Below are positions 14,792 through 24,948 of a DNA stretch of 41,441 bases, one piece after another. Made by a program: the position numbers and the translations under genes. The stretch lies in NCBI GenBank assembly GCA_030037785.1, contig JASHQA010000250.1, forward strand, positions 1 to 41,441. The letters are read 5' to 3'. This DNA is from Streptosporangiaceae bacterium. GTDB taxonomy: Bacteria; Actinomycetota; Actinomycetes; Streptosporangiales; Streptosporangiaceae. Within the stretch, counting starts at the first letter, position 1, and each line of letters starts with the position of its first letter. The notes under the pieces are model-generated. The model was not told the origin of the DNA. It saw nothing but the letters and a program-made list of their open reading frames with translations, and ran no database searches.

Positions 14792-17056
14792 CTACAGCAG
14801 CAGGTCCGCGACTCCGCCGCCCTTGATCGGCACCTCGAACCAGACCGCCTTGCCGTCCTTGGTCGGCCGGGTTCCCCACCGGGTGGCGAGCTGGTCGACC
14901 AGGTACAGGCCGCGGCCGCCCTCGTCGCTCTCGCCCGCGCTCCTGATCCTCGGCAGCCGCAGGTCGGAATCCAGCACCTCGACCCAGATCGCTTCCTGGC
15001 CGCGCCGCAGCCGCAGCGTGAAGTCTTTCCCCGGCGGGGCGCCGAACGCCTCCTCGTACGGCGACAGCTCCCAGTCGCCCAGGATTCCGAGCGGACCGGG
15101 TCCCGCGCCTTCCAGCACGAACTCGTGCCGCGGCGTCGGCGTGGGCGCCGCGTGCAGCACCACGTTGGTGACGACCTCGGAAACCAGCAGGCAGGCCAGC
15201 TCTGTCTGCTCGGTGTCGAGGCCCCAGCCGAGGAAGGTCTCGTGTGCCAGTCGCCGCGCCTCCGACACGCGCACCGGCTCAGCCGGGAACTGGCCCTCCC
15301 AGGAGGGCAGGTCCGCCTCCGACGTTCGGACCACGACCACGGCCATGTCGTCGTCGATCTCGCCGGGAACCGCGTGCTCGGCGGCCTCGGCGACCTGCTG
15401 TACCGTCCCGGTGACAGCCGTCCGGACCGCCTGTCGCAACATGTCCTGGACCTCGGCGTCGGCATAAAAGCCGCTGCCGTCGGCGCGCTGCCGTCGGTCC
15501 ACGAGCCCGTCGGTATAGAAGATGAGCGTCGACCCGGGCGCCAGGTAGCGCATCTCCTCCCGGTAGGTGGGCAGGCCGGGCACGCCTTTGCCGCGCACGC
15601 CCAGCAGCACCCCCCGATCGCTGATTTCCAGCTGGCTGACGTCGTGACCGCGGACGATGAGCGGCGGCATGTGCCCCGCGTTGGAGAACGACAGCGTGCG
15701 CGACCAGGCGTCGTACACCAGGTACGTGCAGCTGACAGTCGGAGTATCCGGCGCTGCCAGCCCGTCTCCATCGGCCACTGACAGGTCAAGCGTGCGAACC
15801 CAGTCGTCCAGCCTGCGCAGGATCTCGGCGGGCGACTTGTCGTCCTGGGCGAAGGCGCGCAGCGCCGCGCGAAGCTGGCCCATCACCGCAGCCGCCCTGG
15901 CGCCGCGTCCCTCCACGTCACCGATGACGATGCCGACCCGGCCCGCCGAGAGCGGGATTATGTCGTACCAGTCCCCGCCGACCTGGGTCTGGATGCCCTG
16001 CCCGTGCGTCTCCAGCGGCTTGGCGGGCACGTACTTGTACGCGACCTCCAGCCCGTCCACGAACGGCGGGCTGTTGGGCAGCAGGCTCGTCTGGAACGCC
16101 AGCGCAGTCCGGCGCTCCTCCTCAAACAGCAGCGAGTTGTCGATGGCGATCGCCACTCGGCTGGCGATCGCGCTGAGGAAGTCGCGGTCGTCGGCGCCGT
16201 AGTGCCGCTCTTCCCGGTCGGTCAGCGAGGACAGCGCCAGGCTCATGACCCCGAGCAACTGGCCGCGCGCGACCAGCGGTGCCGCGATCACCGACGTCAG
16301 GCCCACGTGGTTCCCGACCCGAAGGCTCTCCGGGCTGGGCGCAACCGCCTCTGAATAGCTGCCGTCCTTGATGTCGGCGACGATCATGGTGTCCAGCTGA
16401 GACATCGCCAGCTCGCAGAAGTGGCCCTTCGGGTACCTGATCGGCTCGCCGACCTGTGCCCAGGTACCCGGCTCGGGCATCCAGCGACGCGAGTGCAGCT
16501 GTGATCGCCGGATCAGGGTGTCCCCTTGCAGCAGGTCGATGAAGCAGTGGTCGGCGAACTGCGGCACCAGCGTCTCGGCGACCTGGCGCAGCGTCACGTC
16601 CAGCTCCAGCGAGCTGGACAGCCGCTCGCCGATCCGCTCCAGCAGGCCGATCCGGTCACTGGCGCGCTGATCACCGCGCCGCGTCGCCTCCCTGGCCATG
16701 ATCATGATTCCGGTGATCTCACCCTGGCCGTCGCGCAGCGGTGCGGCCTGGGCGCGAACAAATACCCGGCTCCCGTCCACGCGCTGGCTTGCGAAGGTGC
16801 CCTCCCAGGGCCAGCCGCGCAGCACGTTCTGGGCCATGTGCTGCACGGTCGCCGTGTCTGACTGCTCGATGCCCAGCGAGAGCAGCGCGCGCCCGGTCAG
16901 ATGCTCGGCTCCATCGGGGAAGCCAAACAGCGACACCGCGAACTGGTTGGCGTACAGCAGGCCACATTCCCGGTCGGTCACGATCACGCCGGCGGAGACT
17001 TGGTCGAGCACGTCTCGCGCGGTCAGTTGCGGCCGCTCCGGTTCCCGCGCCGTCAT
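14792..17056 (-). CDS. PAS-GAF-PP2C-HATPase regulatory protein (RsbU/RsbW-type)
   Basis: A 754-residue signalling protein that joins a sensor, a serine phosphatase and an anti-sigma-like kinase domain. Approximate order: PAS 12-125 (VIVTDRECGLLYANQFAVSLFG); GAF 140-315 (ITGIM...VIAAPLVARGQLLGVMSLAL); SpoIIE/PP2C 325-575 with metal Asp residues in GGDWYDIIPL, GDVEGRGARAA, IFYTDGLVDRR and IDDDMAVVVV; HATPase 590-745 with N box LLVSEVVTNVVLHA and G box EGGRGLYLVDQLATRWG. By family knowledge, the PP2C domain dephosphorylates STAS anti-anti-sigma factors and the HATPase domain phosphorylates them. The HATPase carries an extra stretch of roughly 35 residues between the N box and the following strand. 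No sigma or STAS gene is adjacent. Confidence 0.93.
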   Translation of the reverse strand: MTAREPERPQLTARDVLDQVSAGVIVTDRECGLLYANQFAVSLFGFPDGAEHLTGRALLSLGIEQSDTATVQHMAQNVLRGWPWEGTFASQRVDGSRVFVRAQAAPLRDGQGEITGIMIMAREATRRGDQRASDRIGLLERIGERLSSSLELDVTLRQVAETLVPQFADHCFIDLLQGDTLIRRSQLHSRRWMPEPGTWAQVGEPIRYPKGHFCELAMSQLDTMIVADIKDGSYSEAVAPSPESLRVGNHVGLTSVIAAPLVARGQLLGVMSLALSSLTDREERHYGADDRDFLSAIASRVAIAIDNSLLFEEERRTALAFQTSLLPNSPPFVDGLEVAYKYVPAKPLETHGQGIQTQVGGDWYDIIPLSAGRVGIVIGDVEGRGARAAAVMGQLRAALRAFAQDDKSPAEILRRLDDWVRTLDLSVADGDGLAAPDTPTVSCTYLVYDAWSRTLSFSNAGHMPPLIVRGHDVSQLEISDRGVLLGVRGKGVPGLPTYREEMRYLAPGSTLIFYTDGLVDRRQRADGSGFYADAEVQDMLRQAVRTAVTGTVQQVAEAAEHAVPGEIDDDMAVVVVRTSEADLPSWEGQFPAEPVRVSEARRLAHETFLGWGLDTEQTELACLLVSEVVTNVVLHAAPTPTPRHEFVLEGAGPGPLGILGDWELSPYEEAFGAPPGKDFTLRLRRGQEAIWVEVLDSDLRLPRIRSAGESDEGGRGLYLVDQLATRWGTRPTKDGKAVWFEVPIKGGGVADLLL

Positions 17057-17077
17057 CGCTGGCTCACCCGGCTGTGG

Positions 17078-17797
17078 TCACAATCGGGTGACGAAGACAT
17101 GCGCGGCAACCTCAACCGGCAACTCCGCCGTGTCACCGCCGACCCTGTCCGCACCTGTCACCCGCACACCGCTGTCGCTGGCCGCAAGCGTTACCTCGCG
17201 TCCGGGTTGTATCCCGATCGTCTTGAGTCTAAGCATGAGCGCAGCATCGCTCTGGACCTGCTCACTGATACGGCTCACGACCACCTGCTCGGCGCCGAGT
17301 ATCGCGAAGTTCGTCATGGCGATATCGGGCTTGCTGCCCGCCACGTCGGCGCGCTCGGTCGCGGCGTCCGGAACGCCAAGTTCAGACAGGCCAGGAATCA
17401 CATTTCCGTGCGGGCACCGAACCGGATAATCCAGCAGTTCGACCAGGCGGCGCTCCACATTGTCGGAAATGACGTGCTCCCATCGGCACGCCTCAATGTG
17501 GACCTCTTCCCAGGGCAGCCCGATGACGCTGACCAGCAGGCACTCGGCCAGCCTGTGCTTGCGCATCACCCGCATGGCCTGCTCGTGGCCCGACTCGGTC
17601 AGCGCCAGCACCCGCCCGTCTTCGACGCGCAGCAGGCCGTCGCGCTCCATCCGGGCGACCGTCTGGCTCACGGTCGGCCCGCTCTGCGAAAGCCGCTCGG
17701 CGATGCGCGCGCGCAGCGGGACGATCCCTTCTTCGGCAAGCTCGAAGACCGTGCGAAGGTACATCTCGGTCGTATCGATGAGGCCGTGCGCCGTCAC
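17078..17797 (-). CDS. ideR: DtxR/IdeR family iron-dependent regulator
   Basis: Fe2+-activated repressor of iron uptake in actinobacteria. The 239-residue protein has all three family domains: winged helix (DTTEMYLRTVFELAEEG, LSQSGPTVSQTVARMERDGLL), metal-binding and dimer domain (KHRLAECLLVSVIGLPWEEV followed by IEACRWEHV, giving the His, Glu, Cys and His ligands of both metal sites), and a C-terminal SH3-like domain (residues about 150-239). It is close in motif spelling to mycobacterial IdeR as I recall it. Start: GTG 17797 is eight bases from a perfect GGAGGT. The upstream TTG 17803, only two bases from it, is rejected. I did not find an iron-box palindrome in the window. Confidence 0.93.
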   Translation of the reverse strand: MTAHGLIDTTEMYLRTVFELAEEGIVPLRARIAERLSQSGPTVSQTVARMERDGLLRVEDGRVLALTESGHEQAMRVMRKHRLAECLLVSVIGLPWEEVHIEACRWEHVISDNVERRLVELLDYPVRCPHGNVIPGLSELGVPDAATERADVAGSKPDIAMTNFAILGAEQVVVSRISEQVQSDAALMLRLKTIGIQPGREVTLAASDSGVRVTGADRVGGDTAELPVEVAAHVFVTRL

Positions 17798-17956
17798 AAG
17801 CAATTACCTCCGGAATCGATGCTATGCCGCAGCGCGGCCGGCGTGTACCGGCGACAACTGAGCCCGCCCGCCGGGCGGCCGGATCGGCGCCAAGGCGCCG
17901 CGTCGCGGCGGCGGGCCCTGGGCGGAACGAGCCCGTTCCCCGCTCCGAGGGGTTAA

Positions 17957-18631
17957 TCACGGCGCGAGCCGTACGACCGCCCAGCCGGCGCCCTGCCGCG
18001 TGTAACGGAACCGGTCGTGCAGGCGGCTCGGGCGACCCTGCCAGAACTCCATCCGCTCGGGCCGCAGCCGGTAGCCGCCCCAGAACGCCGGCATCGGGAC
18101 CTGGGTGCCCTCCGGCCACCGCCGCTCCAGCTCGGCATACCGGTCCTCGAGGTCGGCGCGGGCGGACAGCGGAGCCGACTGCCTGCTGGCCCACGCGCCG
18201 AGCTGGGAGCCCCGCGGCCGACTGTGGAAGTACGGCTCGCTGTCCGCGGTCGACAGGGGCGCCACCGGGCCCTCGATGATCACCTGGCGGTGCAGCGCGT
18301 ACCACGGGAAGACGAGGCAGGCCTCGGGGACCTCGGCCAGGTCGCGGGCCTTGCGGGAGGTCCGGTTGGTGTAGAACGTGAAGCCATCAGGCCCGGAGCC
18401 TTTCAGGAGCACCATCCGCGCCCTGGGGTGCTGCTCCGCCGACACCGTGGCCAGCACCATCGCCGTCGGCTCTGGCAGCCCGGCCCGCAGCACGTCGCCC
18501 ATCCACCGGTCGAACAGGTCCATCGGGGTGGCCGGCAGCATGTGCTCGTCCAGCGTCCCGGCCAGGCCAGGACCGGCGTCCGGCAGCGCCGCCCCGGCTC
18601 CGTCGGCGGCCGGCTGTCGCGAAGGCTCCAC
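17957..18631 (-). CDS. pdxH: Pyridoxamine/pyridoxine 5'-phosphate oxidase
   Basis: FMN-dependent oxidation of PNP/PMP to pyridoxal 5'-phosphate, the salvage route to PLP. The 224-residue protein shows PTAMVLATVSAEQHPRARMVLLKG, FTFYTNRTSRKARDL (FMN phosphate), CLVFPWYALHRQV, SRPRGSQLGAWASRQS (PLP and FMN binding) and the C-terminal GYRLRPERMEFWQGRPSRLHDR signature. Start GTG 18631 has GAGGA nine bases upstream. It is divergent from citA-serC, and SerC needs PLP, which gives a plausible reason for the neighbourhood. Between it and ideR lies only a short spacer with a CGGCGCC/GGCGCCG hairpin (17885-17900). Confidence 0.96.
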   Translation of the reverse strand: MEPSRQPAADGAGAALPDAGPGLAGTLDEHMLPATPMDLFDRWMGDVLRAGLPEPTAMVLATVSAEQHPRARMVLLKGSGPDGFTFYTNRTSRKARDLAEVPEACLVFPWYALHRQVIIEGPVAPLSTADSEPYFHSRPRGSQLGAWASRQSAPLSARADLEDRYAELERRWPEGTQVPMPAFWGGYRLRPERMEFWQGRPSRLHDRFRYTRQGAGWAVVRLAP

Positions 18632-18845
18632 GGGTAGCGATCCTCTCGCACTGGCCGGGCGACCGCCACGCGCACGGCCGGCGCGGCCCGCCCGTGCCGC
18701 TGACGGGTCGCGTTACCAGTCCGCGGGGGCGCGGAGGTTGAATAGTGGGCAGGCGCTCCACGGCGCTGGCCCGGCCGCCCGACACGCGGCCTGACCCTCC
18801 GGCCAGCAGCTGGCCTACCCCCGACAAGAAGACGGAGGATACCGA

Positions 18846-21075
<2,230 letters not shown>

Positions 21076-21167
21076 GCCGGTCGGGGTCGGCCGTGACGGC
21101 CGCCCGGTGCCCGGTCCGGCGTGCCAGCCGCGGGCGCGCGGCCCGGCGTGGCCCGGGCGGCGCGCGG

Positions 21168-21734
21168 TCAGTCCTGGCGACCGGACAACGGCCAGGCGGC
21201 CAGTTCCTCGTACCGCGGCGGCCCGCTCGACAGGTAGCTGCGGATCAGCGTGATCGAGCTGGCCGTCCACGTGCTGCCGGTGAACTCCGCCAGGGCGAGC
21301 GTCAGCGTCGACACGTCGCCCGGCACGCTGCACCGGGCCAGCGTCAGGTGCGGCCGGAACTTCTTGTGCTGGCCCTGCGGGGGCGCGCCCGCCCGGCGCG
21401 CCCCCGCTGCGACCGAGTCAGCGAGGCTGGCCAGCGCCTTGGCGTCGGCCGCGAAGCCCGCCCACAACACCTGCGCTCGGCGCGCCGACGGGAACGCGCC
21501 ACCGCCGGCGATGGCAAGCTGCTGCGGCCGATGCCGGTGCGCCGCCCGTTCCAGTCGCGTGGTCAGGGCTGGCACAACCTCCTCGCGCACCTCGCCAAGA
21601 AAGGCGAGCGTGAGGTGCCAGGACGCGCTGCTGGCCCAGCGCAGCTCGGGCGCGGCGGTGCGGAGCGGCGCGACGGCGTCATCCAGCTCAGCCAGGGCCA
21701 CGTCCGGGGGCTCGACCGCGACAAACAGCCTCAT
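21168..21734 (-). CDS. thpR: RNA 2',3'-cyclic phosphodiesterase (2'-5' RNA ligase family, ThpR)
   Basis: 2H phosphoesterase acting on RNA ends carrying 2',3'-cyclic phosphate. The 188-residue protein begins MRLFVAVEPPD and holds the two HxTx motifs that define the fold: His40-Leu-Thr in WHLTLAFLGEV and a second HLTL near residue 128 in KKFRPHLTLARCSV. Length is typical. ATG 21734 is the family start. It stands alone, convergent with serC, with a 92-bp spacer. Confidence 0.92.
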   Translation of the reverse strand: MRLFVAVEPPDVALAELDDAVAPLRTAAPELRWASSASWHLTLAFLGEVREEVVPALTTRLERAAHRHRPQQLAIAGGGAFPSARRAQVLWAGFAADAKALASLADSVAAGARRAGAPPQGQHKKFRPHLTLARCSVPGDVSTLTLALAEFTGSTWTASSITLIRSYLSSGPPRYEELAAWPLSGRQD

Positions 21735-21861
21735 GCGCCATTCGTACCAGGGCGGGTGGACCTGGGCTGCCCCACCGGCGCGCTCACCGGGCGTCCCGTC
21801 GGCACACCCTGACAGCTCCGGGGTCGCACAACGGCGTGATTCGGTGTGACCGGCCCGGACG

Positions 21862-23133
21862 TTAGGCGCTGCTCCGGGCCGGTTCCGCGGGTCGCAGATA
21901 AGCCCGGAGCGGAACGCCGCGGCGCCGCGTGAGCAGCGCGGCGACCGCCACCGCGGCTACCGCTGAAATTGCGCCGCCGATGATCATGCTCGCTCGCGCC
22001 CCGTAGGCCGCCGCGATCCAGCCCGCGAGCGGTGCGCCCAGTGGAGTGCCACCGAGGAACACGAGCATGTACAAGCCCATCACCCGGCCTCGCATGTCGG
22101 GCGCGGTGCCAAGCTGCGTGCTCGAGTTGGCAGCCGTGGTGAAGGTGAGCACGGCCAGGCCGGTCGGCACGAGTGCCGCGAGGAACGTCAGATAGTCGGG
22201 CGCGAGACCGGCGAGGATCTCGAAGACTCCAAACGCCAGCGAGGTGGCGAGCAGCAGCCGCGGGGTCGGCCGACTGCGCCGCGCGGCCAGCAGCGCGCCG
22301 CCGAGCGCGCCCACCGCGAACACCGCCGAAGCCAGCCCGAACGCGCTGGCGCCGGTGTGGAACACGGTCCGCGACATCAGCGCGTTCGTTACCTGGAAGT
22401 TCATCCCGAAGGTCGACACGAAGAAGATCAGGATCAGCGGCATCCACAGCGACGGCCGGGCTCGCACGTACGACAACGCCTCCCTTAGCTGACCTGCCCC
22501 GCGCCGCGCTGGGCGCGCCGGATGCAGGTCCGCCGGACGCATCAGCTTGAGCCCGATCAGCACCGCCCCGTAGGACGCCGCGTTGACCAGGAACGCGGCC
22601 GGGGTCCCGAGCACGCCGATCACGACGCCAGCGACAGCCGGGCCGGCGATCCTGGCCAGGTTGAACACGGCGCTGTTCAGCGCGATGGCGTTGGCCATGC
22701 CGTCCTTGCCGACCATCTCCACCGCAAACGCCTGTCGGGTCGGGTTGTCGACGACCGTGACCATGCCGAGTGCGAAGGCCAGCACGTAGACATGCCAGAT
22801 CCGCACCGAGCCAGTGAGCGCGAGCAGGCCGAGTATGAGCGCGAGCGCGCCCATGGCCGACTGCGTGGCCATGAGAATCCGGCGCTTACCGTAGCGGTCG
22901 GCGATGACGCCGCCCCACAGCGAGAACAGCAGCATCGGCAGGAACTGCAAGCCGGTGGTGATGCCCAGCGCCGTTCCGCTGTTGTGCGTCAGTTCCAGCA
23001 CAAGCCAGTCCTGCGCGACGCGCTGCATCCAGCTGCCGGTGTTGGATACCACCTGCCCGGCTGCGAACAAGCGGTAGTTCCTGGTCTGCAGCGAGCCGAA
23101 GGTGCGACTGCCCCAGCGCTGCCGCTGGCTCAG
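21862..23133 (-). CDS. MFS exporter overlapping the upstream MarR gene
   Basis: A multidrug-type major facilitator of about 423 residues with twelve membrane segments. Family cues: NYRLFAAGQVVSNTGSWMQRVAQDWLVLEL (TM1), WGGVIADRYGKRRILMATQ (motif A in loop 2-3) and FLGGTPLGAPLAGWIAAAYGARA in the C-terminal half. Start problem: the frame runs open into marR, but no ATG, GTG or TTG lies between the MarR stop and TM1. CTG 23133 overlaps the MarR TGA as CTGA and gives the usual family N-terminus. ATG 23223 would overlap marR by 94 bases. I use CTG, with doubt. It is probably cotranscribed with and repressed by MarR. Confidence 0.85.
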   Translation of the reverse strand: MSQRQRWGSRTFGSLQTRNYRLFAAGQVVSNTGSWMQRVAQDWLVLELTHNSGTALGITTGLQFLPMLLFSLWGGVIADRYGKRRILMATQSAMGALALILGLLALTGSVRIWHVYVLAFALGMVTVVDNPTRQAFAVEMVGKDGMANAIALNSAVFNLARIAGPAVAGVVIGVLGTPAAFLVNAASYGAVLIGLKLMRPADLHPARPARRGAGQLREALSYVRARPSLWMPLILIFFVSTFGMNFQVTNALMSRTVFHTGASAFGLASAVFAVGALGGALLAARRSRPTPRLLLATSLAFGVFEILAGLAPDYLTFLAALVPTGLAVLTFTTAANSSTQLGTAPDMRGRVMGLYMLVFLGGTPLGAPLAGWIAAAYGARASMIIGGAISAVAAVAVAALLTRRRGVPLRAYLRPAEPARSSA

Positions 23134-23588
23134 GACTGGCTGAGCTTCTCCAGTATCGGCGCTGCAGCCCGCAAGGTCGCCCGCTCCTCCGGCGTCAACT
23201 CGTGCAGCCGCTTGGCGAGCCATGCCTCCCGCAGCTGCCGCGACTGGTGTACCAAGGCCTGGCCGCTTGCGGTGGCGGTCAGCACGACCTGCCGCCGGTC
23301 CGTGGCGTGCGGCGCGCGCATCACGAGGCCGCGTTCCTCCAGGACCGCGACCACTCTGGTCATGGACGGCGGCTGCACCTTCTCGTGCTCGGCCAGCTCG
23401 CCCGGAGTCATCTGTCCGTGTCGCTCGAGGGCCGCCAGCGCGGCCAGTTGCGTATCGGAAAGGTCCGGCTCCAGGCCCTTCGTGTACCGCTCTGCGCGGA
23501 GCCGGCGCGCTAGCCGGCTCACCGACATCCGCAAGGCGCTGGCGAGGCCCGCGTCCGACCTGGTCTGCTGTGGCGTCGTCATCTTCAT
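23130..23588 (-). CDS. MarR family transcriptional regulator
   Basis: A 152-residue winged-helix repressor. Domain order: helical dimer arm (RMSVSRLARRLRAERYTKGL), helix-turn-helix (LSDTQLAALAALERHGQMTPGELAEHEKVQPPSMTRVVAVLEERGLV), and wing with the family signature ATDRRQVVLTATASG, followed by the closing helix pair. The stop overlaps the exporter start, which suggests one mRNA. By analogy with many MarR-exporter pairs, it should repress this unit until a lipophilic ligand binds. ATG 23588 is followed by a second ATG two codons on. Confidence 0.93.
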   Translation of the reverse strand: MKMTTPQQTRSDAGLASALRMSVSRLARRLRAERYTKGLEPDLSDTQLAALAALERHGQMTPGELAEHEKVQPPSMTRVVAVLEERGLVMRAPHATDRRQVVLTATASGQALVHQSRQLREAWLAKRLHELTPEERATLRAAAPILEKLSQS

Positions 23589-23950
23589 TAACCTGACTCA
23601 TTACTCTTGCTAACTACAAGTGGTCTTCTGCTATTCCGCCACGAGTAGTTGGCGTTGCCAGCTGAGGCCATGCGCGGGCCACGCCCATTCGATCCGGCAG
23701 CCCGGATCTGGTCTGCTCTCGGCAGCATCGTCGCACGCGGACGCGTGCCGCGCAGGCACGGTCCGCGCAGCGGGCAAACTCGCCCCGGTGAACAAGTCCC
23801 GACGAGACAAGGAAAACGCTGCTGAACTGCTTATAGTCGCGTTAAGCTACTAATCGTAACCGTGAGTGATGGTCGGTTATGGTGCGCGGCGCGAGGTAGG
23901 TGCAGTCCGGGGCTCGCCTGCCGACGAGCCGCGGTCTGGGGGTAGCGCGG
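23589..23950. other. Gene-free region upstream of MarR (362 bp)
   Basis: It is AT-rich for this genome close to marR (ATTAACCTGACTCATTACTC and onward) and again at 23828-23858, where hexamers such as TTATAG and TACTAA could form promoters for the plus-strand gene at 23951. No open frame has a ribosome site, and I saw no clear palindrome for MarR. Confidence 0.4.
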
Positions 23951-24256
23951 ATGCAGTCTCGGCGGTGGCAAGCGAGATGCGGGGCGATCGCGGCCGGAGC
24001 GCTGTTAACCGGACCGGCCATGGCCAGCGCGGCTGCAGGCAGCACCGTGCTCGTCCATGGTGGCGGTGCCGTGGCAGCGCACCAGGAGACCTTCGTAACC
24101 AAAGGCCGGTCGACCGAGGCATCTGGGCGTCGGCAGCCGATTTCTGGTGCGGGCTTCGACGGTACGGCGGTAGCCGCCATCGGCACGGGCCTGACCGGCG
24201 CGGGCTGGCTTCTGATGCGCGTCGCGAGCCGCCAACTGCGCCGGCGATCTCGGTAG
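23951..24256 (+). CDS. Small secreted or surface-anchored protein
   Basis: A 101-residue protein with both ends hydrophobic. The N-terminus MQSRRWQARCGAIAAGALLTGPAMASAAA is a standard signal peptide with an AxA cleavage site near residue 27. A short hydrophilic region follows, then a C-terminal membrane segment (FDGTAVAAIGTGLTGAGWLLMRVA) and the basic end SRQLRRRSR. This layout (signal, short body, membrane anchor, positive tail) resembles sortase substrates, but no LPxTG or NPxTG is present. ATG 23951 has a GGGGGT ribosome site about eight bases upstream. A bidirectional terminator follows six bases after the stop. Function unknown. Confidence 0.55.
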   Translation: MQSRRWQARCGAIAAGALLTGPAMASAAAGSTVLVHGGGAVAAHQETFVTKGRSTEASGRRQPISGAGFDGTAVAAIGTGLTGAGWLLMRVASRQLRRRSR

Positions 24257-24261
24257 TCAAG

Positions 24262-24291
24262 CTGTCGGCCGGCCGCACTGCCGGCCGACAG
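24262..24291. terminator. 12-bp perfect hairpin, bidirectional terminator
   Basis: CTGTCGGCCGGC (24262-24273) and GCCGGCCGACAG (24280-24291) are exact complements around the loop CGCACT. It fills the 43-bp gap between two convergent genes, so it can stop both. Confidence 0.85.
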
Positions 24292-24299
24292 TCGGCGTG

Positions 24300-24434
24300 T
24301 TAGTGCATCAGGGTGGCGACCCCGGTGGCGACGGCTACCAGGACCGCGACGGCGATCAGCGCGAGGACTAGCCGGAGGAATACCCGCCAGAAGGCCACGA
24401 CGGCGATCGCCAGGAAGACGACGATTACATGCAT
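24300..24434 (-). CDS. Small two-span membrane protein (44 residues)
   Basis: MHVIVVFLAIAVVAFWRVFL, a single Arg turn (RLVLALIAVAVLVAV), and a polar end (ATGVATLMH): almost wholly hydrophobic, enough for two short membrane helices. ATG 24434 follows CGGAGCAGGAG, giving a ribosome site at the normal distance. A longer form from 24518 would add 28 charged, Pro-rich residues and no better start. Convergent with the small secreted protein across a shared terminator. No known family is recognised. Confidence 0.5.
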   Translation of the reverse strand: MHVIVVFLAIAVVAFWRVFLRLVLALIAVAVLVAVATGVATLMH

Positions 24435-24617
24435 CTCCTGCTCCGGTTGCTGGACGTGCCCAGGCCGGGGCAGGCGCGGGACCAGCACCCATGGAAACGG
24501 ACGGTTGCAATCCGTCACCAGGTCGGTAGCATGATCCCTATCGCTGACCTGTCCTGTCCTGGACCGGGATTAGTGATAGATGGCGCGGTCGATGCGGCAA
24601 CATCGGCCGCGCCGTGT

Positions 24618-24644
24618 GTGTCAGGCCACCTGTCTGCCTGACAC
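24618..24644. repeat. Inverted repeat, 9-bp arms
   Basis: GTGTCAGGC and GCCTGACAC around a 9-base loop. No T-run follows and no gene ends nearby, so it is not an obvious terminator. Confidence 0.6.
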
Positions 24645-24840
24645 GCTGAGTCATGACTCTGCTGAGCAGCAGGGGTGCGCGGTACTCGCCAGCGCCGGGG
24701 TCACTAGATCATCAGACGCGCCTCCTCTCCGCCGCCGTGGTTATCGGCGGCGATCTATGTCAAGGCGGCTGCCTACCGCCTCGCCGGCTCACTCAGCGAG
24801 CGAGTCTTGAGGAAACTGCCTGGTGATTTCCATGGTGACT

Positions 24841-24886
24841 TTGGCACGTGCCATTGGCAAGTGCCATTTTCAGCACTAGAGTGCTG
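24841..24886. promoter_or_regulatory. Two adjacent 13-bp repeats plus a palindrome upstream of the XRE regulator
   Basis: TTGGCACGTGCCA (24841-24853) is followed directly by TTGGCAAGTGCCA (24854-24866). The first contains the perfect 12-bp palindrome TGGCACGTGCCA; the second has one mismatch. CAGCACT-AG-AGTGCTG (24871-24886) is a further 7-bp-arm dyad. The set lies 63-108 bases upstream of the XRE start, the right place for an autoregulatory operator. Binding is inferred. Confidence 0.65.
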
Positions 24887-24948
24887 CCGCGACCGAATCT
24901 CGGGTCCAGTGAGGCAAGGCGCGTTCAGCGGGAGGGGCGTGGCAGGAG

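Larger units (their letters stand above)
24435..24948. other. 514-bp gene-free region with several dyads
   Basis: No convincing gene. It contains three palindromic structures: a 9-bp-arm hairpin (24618-24644), an 8-bp-arm hairpin with CGCCGCCG/CGGCGGCG arms (24730-24752), and a cluster of operator-like repeats (24841-24886) just ahead of the XRE regulator. The amount of secondary structure would suit an RNA gene or an element edge, but nothing can be named. Confidence 0.5.

Noticed and set aside
14588-15781. 397-residue frame opposite the PP2C gene
   Set aside because: Overlaps conserved phosphatase and kinase motifs on the other strand, and its residue mix is typical of high-GC shadows.
16900-17960. 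Iron box near ideR
   Set aside because: No TTAGGTTAGSCTAACCTAA-like palindrome seen around the gene.
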